IMG/VR virus record: IMGVR_UViG_3300030329_005371
Coordinates: 1-64,000 of that record
From: a virus
Reading direction: 5' to 3' (one strand)
DNA length: 64,000 nucleotides
The notes under the pieces were generated by a model, which saw nothing but the letters and a program-made list of their open reading frames with translations, had not been told where the DNA came from and did not search any database. Below are positions 56,228 to 64,000 of this stretch, piece after piece (the stretch's first letter is position 1; the number at the start of each line of letters is the position of its first letter). A program made the translations under genes and the position numbers.

Positions 56228-56940
56228 TGTATCGCGCTTTATATACTCATGTGCCAAAGACAGGAGGCACAAGCATCAAAGATGCGCTAGAATCTCATAA
56301 AGATAGTTTAGTAATCACAGAAAACAGTAGCGTAATCAAGGAACATCCTAATATGAATATGGAGCATATTCTGGTCCTAAACTTTAGAAAATCCAACTCA
56401 ATGCGCAAAAAAGAAGCGATAGGAGAGAAGACGTGGAACAATCTTTATAAATTTGCTTTTGTGAGAAATCCTTGGGATCGGTACGTATCTAATTGGCAGT
56501 GGCTAGCCCTGAGACTAGGCCAGCGCAATAGCTGGGTTATGAGAGGCTGGCGAGGTATTGATGGTCATGTTTCTTTTACAAGTTTTGTAAAACAAATGGA
56601 AGCATGTTATATCGATTCTCCAAAACTACACCACTATCAACACGACAAGTGGCATATTCGCAATCAACTTCATCATCTTGTCGATTATGAAGGGAATATT
56701 ATGATAGATTATGTCGGACGCTTTGAGAATTTACAGGAAGAGTTTTCTACTATATGTAAGGAGATTGACTTAAAGATAGAGCTTCCTCATTTGAACTATT
56801 TTGGCCATCAAGAAGGTCTTCCTATGCAAAAAGAAAAGCCACATTATTCAACATATTATACGGATGAATTAGTAGAAATTGTTAGACAGCGCTCTCAGGC
56901 TGATATTGAAGCATTTGGTTACGAATTTGAGTGGAAATAA
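56227..56940 (+). CDS. Sulfotransferase (family 2-like)
   Basis: A 237-aa protein with YTHVPKTGGTSIKDAL (5'-PSB) and FAFVRNPWDRYVSNWQW (3'-PB with the catalytic-area R-N-P-W-D-R). Similar to heparan-type carbohydrate sulfotransferases. With the others it implies a sulfated glycan. No signal peptide, so sulfation would be cytosolic unless the glycan is made inside. Confidence 0.9.
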   Translation: MYRALYTHVPKTGGTSIKDALESHKDSLVITENSSVIKEHPNMNMEHILVLNFRKSNSMRKKEAIGEKTWNNLYKFAFVRNPWDRYVSNWQWLALRLGQRNSWVMRGWRGIDGHVSFTSFVKQMEACYIDSPKLHHYQHDKWHIRNQLHHLVDYEGNIMIDYVGRFENLQEEFSTICKEIDLKIELPHLNYFGHQEGLPMQKEKPHYSTYYTDELVEIVRQRSQADIEAFGYEFEWK

Positions 56941-57779
56941 TGAATAATTATGTATTAGTAAATATGACAAATGGTTTTGGAAACAATATTTTCCAATACA
57001 CGGCCGCTCGACTTTTGGCGACTTTTCATAAGAAAGAAGTATATGCCAATCCTCCTTGGGAAGACTACTACGGAATCTCAGATCTGGAAAAATTAGGCAT
57101 TAAGTTCAGTGAACAAAAAGCAAATAATGAGGTATTATATATAAGTGATCAGAACTATCTTCACGCCTTCGATGAAAAATATAGCGATAGAAATTTTATA
57201 CTAACGGGATATTTTGAAGATTATAGATATTATCTCAATCAACGAGAGATGATTAAAAACTGGTTTCCTAACGTACAGGAAAGAAGCAGAGATGATCTGG
57301 TTGTCCACATGCGCACAGGAGATAGACTATTCATGAAGAATGAATTTTATAGTAAGCCCCGCGCAAAGAACTATTTAGAGGCGATTGAGCAATTTGATTT
57401 TAAAAACTTATATATTGTTACAGATATGCCTAAGTGGGACTATGTAACGGCAGATGAATTACAAGGTATGAAATTTCATCTTAATGTACCTGACAACGAG
57501 AGGGTGCCTATCCAAGAGTCCGTGAAGTTTTTTAATGAGTTTGTGGACGGCTTTAAGAAATACAGCCCAATTGTCGAAAGACGTAGTGTTGGAGAGGATT
57601 TTGATTTTATTAGAAGTTTTAAAAACATTTTATTTGAACACGGAACGCTTTCGTGGTGGGCTGCGTTTTTAAGTGACGCAGACAAAGTGGGCGTTTATGG
57701 TCCATGGCGCCCCTTTAAAGGAAATAAAAATAAGAATTTAAGTCAAATACCTCTTGACAATTGGTTTAAATGGGAATAA
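56940..57779 (+). CDS. Glycosyltransferase of the GT11 fucosyltransferase type
   Basis: About 279 aa. NMTNGFGNNIFQYTAARLLA is the GT11 N-terminal motif (G-x-G-N-x-x-F-Q-Y) and VVHMRTGDRLF the H-x-R-x-G-D sugar-nucleotide motif; LSWWAAFL is the C-terminal element. Probably an alpha-1,2-type fucosyl- or L-galactosyltransferase. The L-galactose guess is attractive because a GDP-mannose 3,5-epimerase-like gene lies downstream, but it is only a guess. The start overlaps the previous stop (TAATG). Confidence 0.82.
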   Translation: MNNYVLVNMTNGFGNNIFQYTAARLLATFHKKEVYANPPWEDYYGISDLEKLGIKFSEQKANNEVLYISDQNYLHAFDEKYSDRNFILTGYFEDYRYYLNQREMIKNWFPNVQERSRDDLVVHMRTGDRLFMKNEFYSKPRAKNYLEAIEQFDFKNLYIVTDMPKWDYVTADELQGMKFHLNVPDNERVPIQESVKFFNEFVDGFKKYSPIVERRSVGEDFDFIRSFKNILFEHGTLSWWAAFLSDADKVGVYGPWRPFKGNKNKNLSQIPLDNWFKWE

Positions 57780-57780
57780 T

Positions 57781-58500
57781 ATGAATATTGAAGAACATCT
57801 TAAATTTTGGGAAGATGCCAAACCACACCAGATGAATGCGACAGCAGCAATTCGATGGTTCGGTACTCCGACCCCATGGCACTATCGTATATGTAATATG
57901 ATAGCAAAAAGGCGCCTAACTAATATATTTGATGCTGGCTGCGGAGTAGGACTTATAAGAACACTATTAAAATCAGAATACTCAGACCATAAATTTAATT
58001 ATAAAGGAATCGATATCACTCCTAAATTCGTTAATATTTGTCAAAAGCTTGAAATGGATGTGTCGATAGGAAATATTGAAAATATTGATGAGAGTGATAA
58101 TACCTATGATTTGGCGATGGCGTTGGATGTATTGAATCATCAAATGGATTTTAAAAAGTCCTTAAGCGAGCTTATAAGAATAAGTAATAAAATTGTTTAT
58201 ATATCGTTTTTTAGAGAGTTTAAAGATCCTTCCGAGATAGTTTATAAACACACGGACCCTGTTTTGATTTATCACCATTACAATAAGCAAGATATAATAG
58301 ATTATTTAAATACTTTTGATAACATTGAGATGTTTGAGTTTTTTAACGCTGGTCGTCAAACACACCATAGAGTGGCCCACAGCACCGTAACATTAAAAAA
58401 TACTCCTAATCCCCACAAATGGGGATTCATCTGGGAAAATCATCCGGAACAGCGGCCAACTTTATTACCACATGAAGATCTATTGATCATAAAGGCTTAA
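57781..58500 (+). CDS. SAM-dependent methyltransferase
   Basis: A 239-aa protein: IFDAGCGVGLIRTLLKSEY (SAM loop), YKGIDITPKFV, and YDLAMALDVLNHQMDF. Class I fold; substrate unknown. Follows the GT11 gene after one base. Confidence 0.83.
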   Translation: MNIEEHLKFWEDAKPHQMNATAAIRWFGTPTPWHYRICNMIAKRRLTNIFDAGCGVGLIRTLLKSEYSDHKFNYKGIDITPKFVNICQKLEMDVSIGNIENIDESDNTYDLAMALDVLNHQMDFKKSLSELIRISNKIVYISFFREFKDPSEIVYKHTDPVLIYHHYNKQDIIDYLNTFDNIEMFEFFNAGRQTHHRVAHSTVTLKNTPNPHKWGFIWENHPEQRPTLLPHEDLLIIKA

Positions 58501-58501
58501 G

Positions 58502-59284
58502 ATGAACATTGACGAAAAAAAGAACATAATTATTAATTGGCTAAAGTCCTATTCGCAAGATAGCGATAGAATTTTTGTTGTTGGCGTATCGGGAGGTATT
58601 GATTCTGCTCTCACATCGACTTTGTGCGCCGAAACTGGCATTCGTACGATGGCTGTATCGATGCCTATATATCAGCAATCCTCGCAACTAGACAGGGCCC
58701 ATGCTCATATCGCATGGCTTAAAGAAAACTATGAGAATGTGGAAGATACAGAAATCGATTTAACATTTGCTTTTTATTCATTTAAGAATATGCTCCCTGG
58801 CGAGTTTAAAAGTGAATTAGGGCTGGCAAATACTAGATCTCGCCTTAGAATGCTCACTTTATATCAGGTTGCGTCTTCTATCGGCGGCTTAGTGATAGGA
58901 ACCGGCAACAAGGTAGAAGACTTTGGAGTTGGCTTCTATACAAAATATGGCGATGGTGGTGTAGACTTAAGTCCTATAGCAGATTTAATGAAGTCTGAAG
59001 TGAGAGAGATGGCATCGTTACTAGGAGTTTCACAACATATCATTACGGCGCCCCCCACTGATGGGCTGTGGGAAGATCATAGGACCGATGAAGAGCAAAT
59101 CGGCGCTACGTACGAAGAATTAGAATGGGCTATGAATTATATCGATTCCTATATCAACACTGAAACGCCCCCAGCCCCCACAACGCGCCAACAAGAAGTA
59201 TTAAAGATTTATAATGAATTTCATAGGACAAACTCTCATAAGATGAGACCTATACCAGTTTGTACATTTAAGGAGCAAAAATGA
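58502..59284 (+). CDS. nadE: NAD synthetase
   Basis: A 260-aa ammonia-type NadE: VVGVSGGIDSALTST (PP-loop, Ser30-Ser35), LANTRSRLRMLTLY, GTGNKVEDFGVGFYTKYGDGG (deamido-NAD site) and PTDGLWEDHRTDE. It amidates nicotinic-acid adenine dinucleotide to NAD using ATP and ammonia. No glutaminase domain. In this cluster it may keep NAD available for the several NAD-dependent sugar enzymes, or may counter host NAD depletion (both inference). Confidence 0.93.
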   Translation: MNIDEKKNIIINWLKSYSQDSDRIFVVGVSGGIDSALTSTLCAETGIRTMAVSMPIYQQSSQLDRAHAHIAWLKENYENVEDTEIDLTFAFYSFKNMLPGEFKSELGLANTRSRLRMLTLYQVASSIGGLVIGTGNKVEDFGVGFYTKYGDGGVDLSPIADLMKSEVREMASLLGVSQHIITAPPTDGLWEDHRTDEEQIGATYEELEWAMNYIDSYINTETPPAPTTRQQEVLKIYNEFHRTNSHKMRPIPVCTFKEQK

Positions 59285-60291
59285 AGAAAGCGTTGGTTTG
59301 TGGAGCGGGAGGGTTTATCGGCGGCCACCTCGTAAAGTTTTTAAAAGAGCGCGGATATTGGGTTCGCGGCGTTGATTTGAAATATAATGAATTTCATGCT
59401 GTTCATGAAGCAGCCGATGACTTTGTAGTCGGAGATCTGCGCGATCCTTTGGTAGTCGCATCGGTTGTTGACGATGAAATGGATGAAATCTATCAACTAG
59501 CCGCTGATATGGGAGGCGCCGGGTTTGTATTTACAGGTGAGAATGATGCCGATATTATGCATAACTCTGCGTTAATTAACTTAAATATTGCGCACGAAGC
59601 CTCTAAAAAGAGTGTCGGAAGGGTGTTCTACTCTTCGTCTGCGTGTATGTATCCAGAGCACAATCAGCTCGATCCAGACAACCCTAATTGCGTGGAAGAT
59701 TCCGCATATCCAGCAAATCCCGATTCAGAATATGGATGGGAAAAGCTTTTTTCTGAGCGCATGTTCTTATCTTTCATGAGAAATAAAGGCCTAGAAGTGC
59801 GCATCGCGCGCTATCATAACATCTTCGGACCTTATGGAACGTGGACAGGCGGCAGAGAGAAGGCACCGGCTGCGTTCTGTCGAAAGGTGGCGGTTGCTCC
59901 CGAAGGCGGCTCTGTAGAAATTTGGGGCCCCGGCAATCAAACTCGCTCATTCCTTTATGTAGATGAATGTGTTGAAGCAACATACCGCCTAATGCAATCG
60001 GACTTCACTGGCCCAGTTAATATTGGCTCAGAAGAGATGATCTCGATGAACGATTTTGCTCAAATGGTTATTGGTATATCTGGTAAGGATTTATCCATTT
60101 ATAATATTGATGGCGAAGAATTCGAAGCTAAATATGGCCATCGTTGCCCTGTAGGGGTAAATGGCCGAAATTCAGATAACAACCTTTATCGAGAAAAGAT
60201 TGGCTGGGCAGTTTCTGAGCCTTTGGTAGATGGAATGCGAAAGACTTATGCTTGGATTGAAGAAAGAGCTTCGGAGGCTGTCAATGCATGA
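59281..60291 (+). CDS. GDP-mannose 3,5-epimerase-like SDR enzyme
   Basis: A 336-aa extended SDR: VCGAGGFIGGHLVKFL, LAADMGGAGFVFTGEN, SSSACMYPE and Y-G-W-E-K-L (YxxxK), then YHNIFGPYGTWTGGREKAPA and NQTRSFLYVDECVEA. The ADMGG, GTWTGGREKAP and R-S-F-L-Y stretches are typical of GME, which makes GDP-L-galactose and GDP-L-gulose. Bacterial and plant homologues are known. Substrate GDP-mannose could come from the PMM-like enzyme at 32565 plus a host or distant GDP-mannose pyrophosphorylase. Confidence 0.88.
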   Translation: MKKALVCGAGGFIGGHLVKFLKERGYWVRGVDLKYNEFHAVHEAADDFVVGDLRDPLVVASVVDDEMDEIYQLAADMGGAGFVFTGENDADIMHNSALINLNIAHEASKKSVGRVFYSSSACMYPEHNQLDPDNPNCVEDSAYPANPDSEYGWEKLFSERMFLSFMRNKGLEVRIARYHNIFGPYGTWTGGREKAPAAFCRKVAVAPEGGSVEIWGPGNQTRSFLYVDECVEATYRLMQSDFTGPVNIGSEEMISMNDFAQMVIGISGKDLSIYNIDGEEFEAKYGHRCPVGVNGRNSDNNLYREKIGWAVSEPLVDGMRKTYAWIEERASEAVNA

Positions 60292-60985
60292 ATTAACGGA
60301 GTTAGCCAATAAATATGGATCCGATAAGGGCTCAGTACACGTTTTTACTGAAAAAATTTATGGACCTCTTTTTCAAAGTAAAAAAGAAAAACCTATTAAT
60401 ATTTTAGAAATTGGCGCCGGTAAAGTTGGCGGCTCTCATAAGATGTGGAAAGAATATTTCATAAATGGGGAAGTCTACTGTATGGATCCTTTCTTTTTGC
60501 CAGATCAGGTAGTAACAATTAAAGAGCTTGAAGATTTGGGTATTAATATTATTAGAGGAAATCAGCTAAATAGAGAGGATTTATTAGCCGCCGGCCAAGC
60601 AGCAAAAGGTGGCTACGATATTATCATTGACGATGGGGCTCATATGCCTGATGCTATCCAGCTTTCGGTAGGTCTTTTATTTCCCTATCTCAAGAGTGGC
60701 GGCTATTTTATCATAGAAGATCTCGCGACAGCGCGCCGCCGCGGCGGGAATATAGATGATGTTAATGAAAATCTTCTCAAATTAGATACTAAAAATTTAA
60801 TGAAAGAACGACATGTTCCAGATTATACTTTAGAACAATCTCTCGCACACTATCAATCTGAAGAATGGTTGTCCAATGTTCTACAACACGAAGAAAAACA
60901 ATATTTAGTAGATAATATCCGCGATTGGAAAGTTTTCGATGATGGTGGACGTCTACAGAATATTTGTGTTATAGTAAAGAAATAG
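60284..60985 (+). CDS. SAM-dependent methyltransferase (MycE/CmcI-like)
   Basis: About 233 aa: MHELTELANKYGSDKGSVHVF start, ILEIGAGKVGGSHKMWKEYF, VYCMDPFF, and IIIDDGAHMPDAIQLSVG with a C-terminal YFIIEDL, the pattern of macrocin/mycinose-type O-methyltransferases. Start ATG 60284 overlaps the previous stop by 8 nt. Confidence 0.8.
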   Translation: MHELTELANKYGSDKGSVHVFTEKIYGPLFQSKKEKPINILEIGAGKVGGSHKMWKEYFINGEVYCMDPFFLPDQVVTIKELEDLGINIIRGNQLNREDLLAAGQAAKGGYDIIIDDGAHMPDAIQLSVGLLFPYLKSGGYFIIEDLATARRRGGNIDDVNENLLKLDTKNLMKERHVPDYTLEQSLAHYQSEEWLSNVLQHEEKQYLVDNIRDWKVFDDGGRLQNICVIVKK

Positions 60986-60993
60986 GGAATAAA

Positions 60994-61863
60994 ATGGCAA
61001 GATGCTTAGTTACAGGACACAAAGGTTACATTGGTAGCCGCCTGTATCAAAAATTACAAGAAGATGGTCACGAAGTTATGGGAATTGATTTGAATACGGA
61101 TATTCCTCATGATGTGGTTAAAGTTCTCGACGAAGGTGCTGATGGCAAGTTTCATCCGCATTATTATAATTTTCAGCCTGAATATATTTTTCACTTAGCA
61201 TGTTGGCCTAGAGTTGGCTATAGCATTGAAAAGCCCGTGGATACGATGAAAAATAATGTATTGGCCGGTAGCGTTCTTTTAAATTTTGCGCGCAAGGTAG
61301 GGTCTGTTAAGCGCGTTATATACTCTAGTTCTTCGTCGGTTGTTGGTAATGGCGCCGGTCCAACAAATCCATATGCCTTACAAAAGCTTACAACTGAAAT
61401 GGAAATGGGCATTTATTCTAGAATTTACGGCTTAGACACTGTATCTTTGCGCTATTTTAATGTTTATTCAGAAGATCAAAAGGCAACGGGCCCCTATGCT
61501 ACTGTGGTTGCTCATTGGATGCATTCTATTAGGAACAATATCAGCCCTTTTATAACCGGAGATGGTAGCCAAAGAAGAGATATGGTTTATTTAGATGATG
61601 CTGTATCGGCTAATATATTTGCTATGGAATATAAGGATAGTTTTAAAGGCGCCATTTTCGATGTTGGAACAGGTAACAATATTTCTTTGATGGAATTAAA
61701 AGAAATAGTAGAAGCACACCATAAAGACTTAAATTTCGTATATAAACCAGATCGTCTGGGCGAAGTAAAAGTTACTCGGGCGTTCACAGAGCCACTGCGA
61801 ATGCTTGGTTGGGATGCTTCAATATGTATTGAAGATGGCATGAAAAGGTGTTTTTCGTTTTAA
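60994..61863 (+). CDS. NAD-dependent sugar epimerase/dehydratase (extended SDR)
   Basis: A 289-aa protein with CLVTGHKGYIGSRLYQKL (GxxGxxG), YIFHLACWPRVGYSIEK, SSSSSVVGNGAGPTNPYALQKL (Y-x-x-x-K) and RDMVYLDDAVSANIF. Typical UDP-glucose-4-epimerase or related sugar SDR. Start ATG 60994. Confidence 0.88.
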   Translation: MARCLVTGHKGYIGSRLYQKLQEDGHEVMGIDLNTDIPHDVVKVLDEGADGKFHPHYYNFQPEYIFHLACWPRVGYSIEKPVDTMKNNVLAGSVLLNFARKVGSVKRVIYSSSSSVVGNGAGPTNPYALQKLTTEMEMGIYSRIYGLDTVSLRYFNVYSEDQKATGPYATVVAHWMHSIRNNISPFITGDGSQRRDMVYLDDAVSANIFAMEYKDSFKGAIFDVGTGNNISLMELKEIVEAHHKDLNFVYKPDRLGEVKVTRAFTEPLRMLGWDASICIEDGMKRCFSF

Positions 61864-61872
61864 GGAGGAAAA

Positions 61873-62721
61873 TTGGACACTATTGGAATTATTGGGCAGG
61901 GATTTGTAGGAACTGCTGTTAGAGAAGGTTTTAGAAACCATTTTAATATTGAGACTTATGATAAGTTTAAGAGGGATGTATCTACATGTGATACATTAAC
62001 TGAACTATGCGGCAAAGCAAATGTGATTTTTGTATGTTTGCCTACACCTATGCGCAAAGATGGATCGTGCGATCTTTCAATTGTCCAACAGACTGTAATG
62101 AATATTGATGCTGAAGGCCAAGGCAATGTGGCTGTTATTAAGTCGACAGTGCCCCCTGGGACGACCGGCGCTCTCAACGATAAGTGTAAAAATATTCAGG
62201 TTGTATTTAATCCTGAATTTTTGACGGAGGCCAACTATATTGATGACTTCAAAAATCAAAATCGTATTATTATCGGGGGCCCTCGACCGGCCTCAACTAT
62301 TGTCAAGAATCTTTTTAAGAAAGCTTTTTACACTACACCTATAATTAAGACCGGTTCAAGCACCGCAGAGATGGTTAAGTATTTTATTAATTGTTTTCTT
62401 GCCACTAAAGTAAGTTTTGCTAACGAGCTTAAACAAATTTGCGAGCATACTGATATTGATTATGATAAGGTTGTAGAATATGCGCTTTACGACGAACGCA
62501 TTGGAAAGTCTCATTTTTCTACACCGGGTCCAGACGGCCGCCGAGGATTTGGCGGCTCATGCTTTCCCAAAGATATCAATGCTATGATCACATTTGCTAG
62601 CAGTTTAAATGTCGATCCATTGGTTTTGAGCGCAGCCTGGAATAAAAATTTAGAAGTACGACCTGAAAGAGACTGGGAACAGCTCAAAGGACGTGCCGTA
62701 TCACAAGAGGAAGAACAATGA
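61873..62721 (+). CDS. UDP-glucose/GDP-mannose dehydrogenase family, short form
   Basis: A 282-aa protein: TIGIIGQGFVGTAVREGF (Rossmann), VIFVCLPTPM, VIKSTVPPGTT, FNPEFLTEANYIDDF, and GGSCFPKDINAM (catalytic Cys). It stops soon after the central helix, so the C-terminal nucleotide-sugar domain of the usual 390-450 aa enzymes is absent. It may be inactive or may pair with another subunit. TTG 61873 behind AAGGAGG. Confidence 0.85.
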   Translation: MDTIGIIGQGFVGTAVREGFRNHFNIETYDKFKRDVSTCDTLTELCGKANVIFVCLPTPMRKDGSCDLSIVQQTVMNIDAEGQGNVAVIKSTVPPGTTGALNDKCKNIQVVFNPEFLTEANYIDDFKNQNRIIIGGPRPASTIVKNLFKKAFYTTPIIKTGSSTAEMVKYFINCFLATKVSFANELKQICEHTDIDYDKVVEYALYDERIGKSHFSTPGPDGRRGFGGSCFPKDINAMITFASSLNVDPLVLSAAWNKNLEVRPERDWEQLKGRAVSQEEEQ

Positions 62722-62939
62722 AACAATATAAAACACACAAATTGTCTACACAGGCACTAGGAGCCGTTATGATGGCTTTACAAGAATCGCTATTAAATGA
62801 ATTAGACATCGTACCGATTCTTAAAAACTTTGATCTCGTTGAAACGGATGATGGGCTTGTCGTCAAAAATCCGCCCACTGTAAGATTTAGTGACAACAGT
62901 ACGATTAGCGAACAAGATTTAAAGAATATGGCAGAATAG
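62718..62939 (+). CDS. Small hypothetical protein (73 aa)
   Basis: KLSTQALGAVMMALQESLLNE and a central LDIVPILKNFDLVETDDGL; helix then strand. Overlaps its neighbours by a few bases. First gene after the sugar cluster. This pattern recurs next to late-transcription genes of T4-like marine phages, as far as I can recall; no function known. Confidence 0.6.
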   Translation: MKQYKTHKLSTQALGAVMMALQESLLNELDIVPILKNFDLVETDDGLVVKNPPTVRFSDNSTISEQDLKNMAE

Positions 62940-63193
62940 TGCCTCGGTATCGTTACCATTGTGAAGCGTGCGAAAAAGAGATTGTGATTTTTCACCGCAT
63001 TAACGATATCGTTACAAAGTGCCCCCAGTGTGAGTCAGAGACTATCGAAAAGATGCTCTCTGTTCCGGTAGTTATAAATAAAGATCGCAATCAAAGTTCT
63101 CAAGTTGGCAAACTCACTCATGAATATATTAAAGCCAATAAAGAAATTCTAAAAAATCAAAAGAAGGAAGCAGAAAAACAGAATTATGAGTAG
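62939..63193 (+). CDS. FmdB-type zinc-ribbon protein (84 aa)
   Basis: GTG start; RYRYHCEACEKE and TKCPQCESET form a two-C-x-x-C zinc ribbon like FmdB-type putative regulatory proteins, then a basic helical tail (KANKEILKNQKKEAEK). Next to the late sigma factor, so a transcription role is possible (inference). Confidence 0.78.
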   Translation: MPRYRYHCEACEKEIVIFHRINDIVTKCPQCESETIEKMLSVPVVINKDRNQSSQVGKLTHEYIKANKEILKNQKKEAEKQNYE

Positions 63194-63536
63194 ACTAGAA
63201 ATTATATTATCAGCAGTCTTAACTTTTTCTATTATTTTAAATATAGGATTTTTCCTGTATGCTCGCGCCTCCGTCTTACGTTTATTAGCGGTTGCTGAAG
63301 AGTTGGGAGATCTCCAGCGAATGATGGATGCCTTTGCTAGGCACCTTAAGGCTGTTTATGAGCTTGACTCTTTTTATGGCGATCAGACTTTGGAGTCACT
63401 TCTTAATCACGCAATTTCACTAAACGAACAGATGGAGACGTTTGAATTCATATACTCCCTAATTGAAGAAACAGATAAAATAGATGACGCAGAAAACCCC
63501 CCCGAAAACGAAGAAACGGCGCCAGAAGCGAAATAA
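63186..63536 (+). CDS. Membrane-anchored helical protein (116 aa)
   Basis: An N-terminal membrane segment (LEIILSAVLTFSIILNIGFFLY) followed by a long helical region and an acidic, Pro-rich tail. A family of this form sits beside gp55 in several marine T4-like phages (from general memory, not checked). Overlaps the sigma gene by 53 nt. Confidence 0.62.
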   Translation: MSRLEIILSAVLTFSIILNIGFFLYARASVLRLLAVAEELGDLQRMMDAFARHLKAVYELDSFYGDQTLESLLNHAISLNEQMETFEFIYSLIEETDKIDDAENPPENEETAPEAK

Positions 63537-64000
63537 AAATTATTATTTCACTCAGGTGCATGAAGACGCAATAATACGATATTCTCAAATTACATGTATA
63601 AGAGAGCGTACTGAATTATATGTAAAGTGGATACAGCCAGCATTCAATGAAATGGTTGATAAAATTGTTTTTACTTATAAATTTACTAATCTTCCTAATT
63701 GTGATTCACTGCGAGATGAATGCAAGATTTGGTTAATGACCATATTAGATAAATATGATCCATCTAAGGGCTCGAAGGCCTTTTCTTATTTTTCAGTTAT
63801 AACAAAGAATTGGTTCATACACAAGGTTAAAAGACAGCAGAAACGTAATATTCGCGAGGTAGATTTTGATAATGTTTCTAAGCGCTTTGAGGAAGAGTTT
63901 TTAGCAACCAACGATTCATATTTAACCCAACGAGAAGAAGAGGAATTTTGGCAATTATTCTATACAGAATTGCGTTCATGGGATGTATCGTCTATGAAAG
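63484..64000 (+). CDS. gp55-like late sigma factor (partial, runs off the window)
   Basis: ATG 63484 begins MTQKTPPKTKKRRQKRNKNY, a basic tail, then RYSQITCIRERTELYVKWIQ, LPNCDSLRDECKIWLMTILD, KYDPSKGSKAFSYFSVITKNW and VKRQQKRNIREVDFDNV. The helix order and the SKAFSYFSVITKN segment match the sigma-2-like core of T4 gp55, which directs RNA polymerase to late promoters. At least 172 codons; the 3' end is outside the window. It overlaps the previous gene. Confidence 0.82.
   Translation, partial: MTQKTPPKTKKRRQKRNKNYYFTQVHEDAIIRYSQITCIRERTELYVKWIQPAFNEMVDKIVFTYKFTNLPNCDSLRDECKIWLMTILDKYDPSKGSKAFSYFSVITKNWFIHKVKRQQKRNIREVDFDNVSKRFEEEFLATNDSYLTQREEEEFWQLFYTELRSWDVSSMK

Noticed and set aside
63073-63080. 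TATAAATA, identical to the T4 late promoter core
   Set aside because: Single match inside a coding region. I could not see a consistent set of such octamers upstream of structural genes, so no late-promoter claim is made.
1-64000. CRISPR array or insertion sequence
   Set aside because: No regularly spaced repeats and no transposase or terminal inverted repeats were found. The repeats present are promoter boxes, gene-edge copies and protein-coding repeats.

Overview
The window is almost certainly part of a large tailed-phage genome (T4-like myovirus lineage) that infects a Gram-negative, probably aquatic, bacterium. The evidence is a gp55-like late sigma factor entering at the right edge, a long one-strand run of overlapping genes, a fibre-like protein with repeats, PIN-PhoH, thymidine kinase, an FKBP isomerase, an Hsp20, a complete tmRNA gene, a tRNA-Thr, and a set of virion-internal proteins that share an N-terminal capsid-targeting-like peptide. 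All supported genes are on the + strand. Signal peptides, lipoboxes and an outer-membrane-like protein point to a Gram-negative host. The Asp-Thr-Gly repeats in one lipoprotein hint at a deltaproteobacterial-type (Myxococcota/Bdellovibrionota-like) background, but the host is not established.

Layout. (1) 1-5750: a visibly GC-rich block with a MoxR AAA+ ATPase, a VWA/HExxH partner, a SWIM zinc-finger protein and small unknown proteins. Five promoters here share one exact geometry: two GTGACA boxes 10 nt apart, then a -35 box 15 nt after the start of the second GTGACA, then a 17-nt spacer to a TATA-type -10. (2) 5750-9420: an AT-rich block of tiny membrane proteins and a family of small SH3-like proteins. 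(3) 9425-27100: a secreted serine protease, then a block in which protein after protein begins with a version of MKLLxENWRKYLxE. This resembles the T4 capsid-targeting sequence followed by a gp21-type (L/I/V)-x-E cleavage site. The tagged cargos include a Nudix hydrolase, a GNAT-like protein, a protein-kinase-like protein, a 2H-phosphoesterase-like protein, a HAD phosphatase and several unknowns. The same block holds a fibre-like protein, a zinc metallopeptidase with a nested scaffold-like start, and a large protein that joins a ligase-type nucleotidyltransferase domain to an HxGH nucleotidylyltransferase domain.

(4) 27100-41100: a Fis-like protein, tmRNA, envelope proteins (outer-membrane-like, VWA lipoprotein, Thr-rich lipoprotein), chaperones, a permuted NlpC/P60 protein, a phosphomannomutase, a cytidylyltransferase, an HNH protein, thymidine kinase, PIN-PhoH and a Cas4-like nuclease. 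Canonical sigma70-type promoters overlap gene ends here. (5) 41113-62721: a contiguous glycan cluster of about 21.6 kb. It contains glycosyltransferases of several folds, three FkbM-type and several other methyltransferases, PAPS-type sulfotransferases, an aminotransferase, sugar dehydrogenases, a GDP-mannose 3,5-epimerase-like enzyme and an NAD synthetase. It looks able to make and decorate a sulfated, methylated acidic glycan. (6) 62718-64000: a return to phage genes (zinc ribbon, membrane protein, late sigma factor).

The most notable candidates for an undescribed system are the multi-enzyme set of capsid-targeted (therefore probably injected) proteins, the phased GTGACA promoter family, and the phage-borne glycan factory. 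All functions are inferred by reading motifs; no database search was run.
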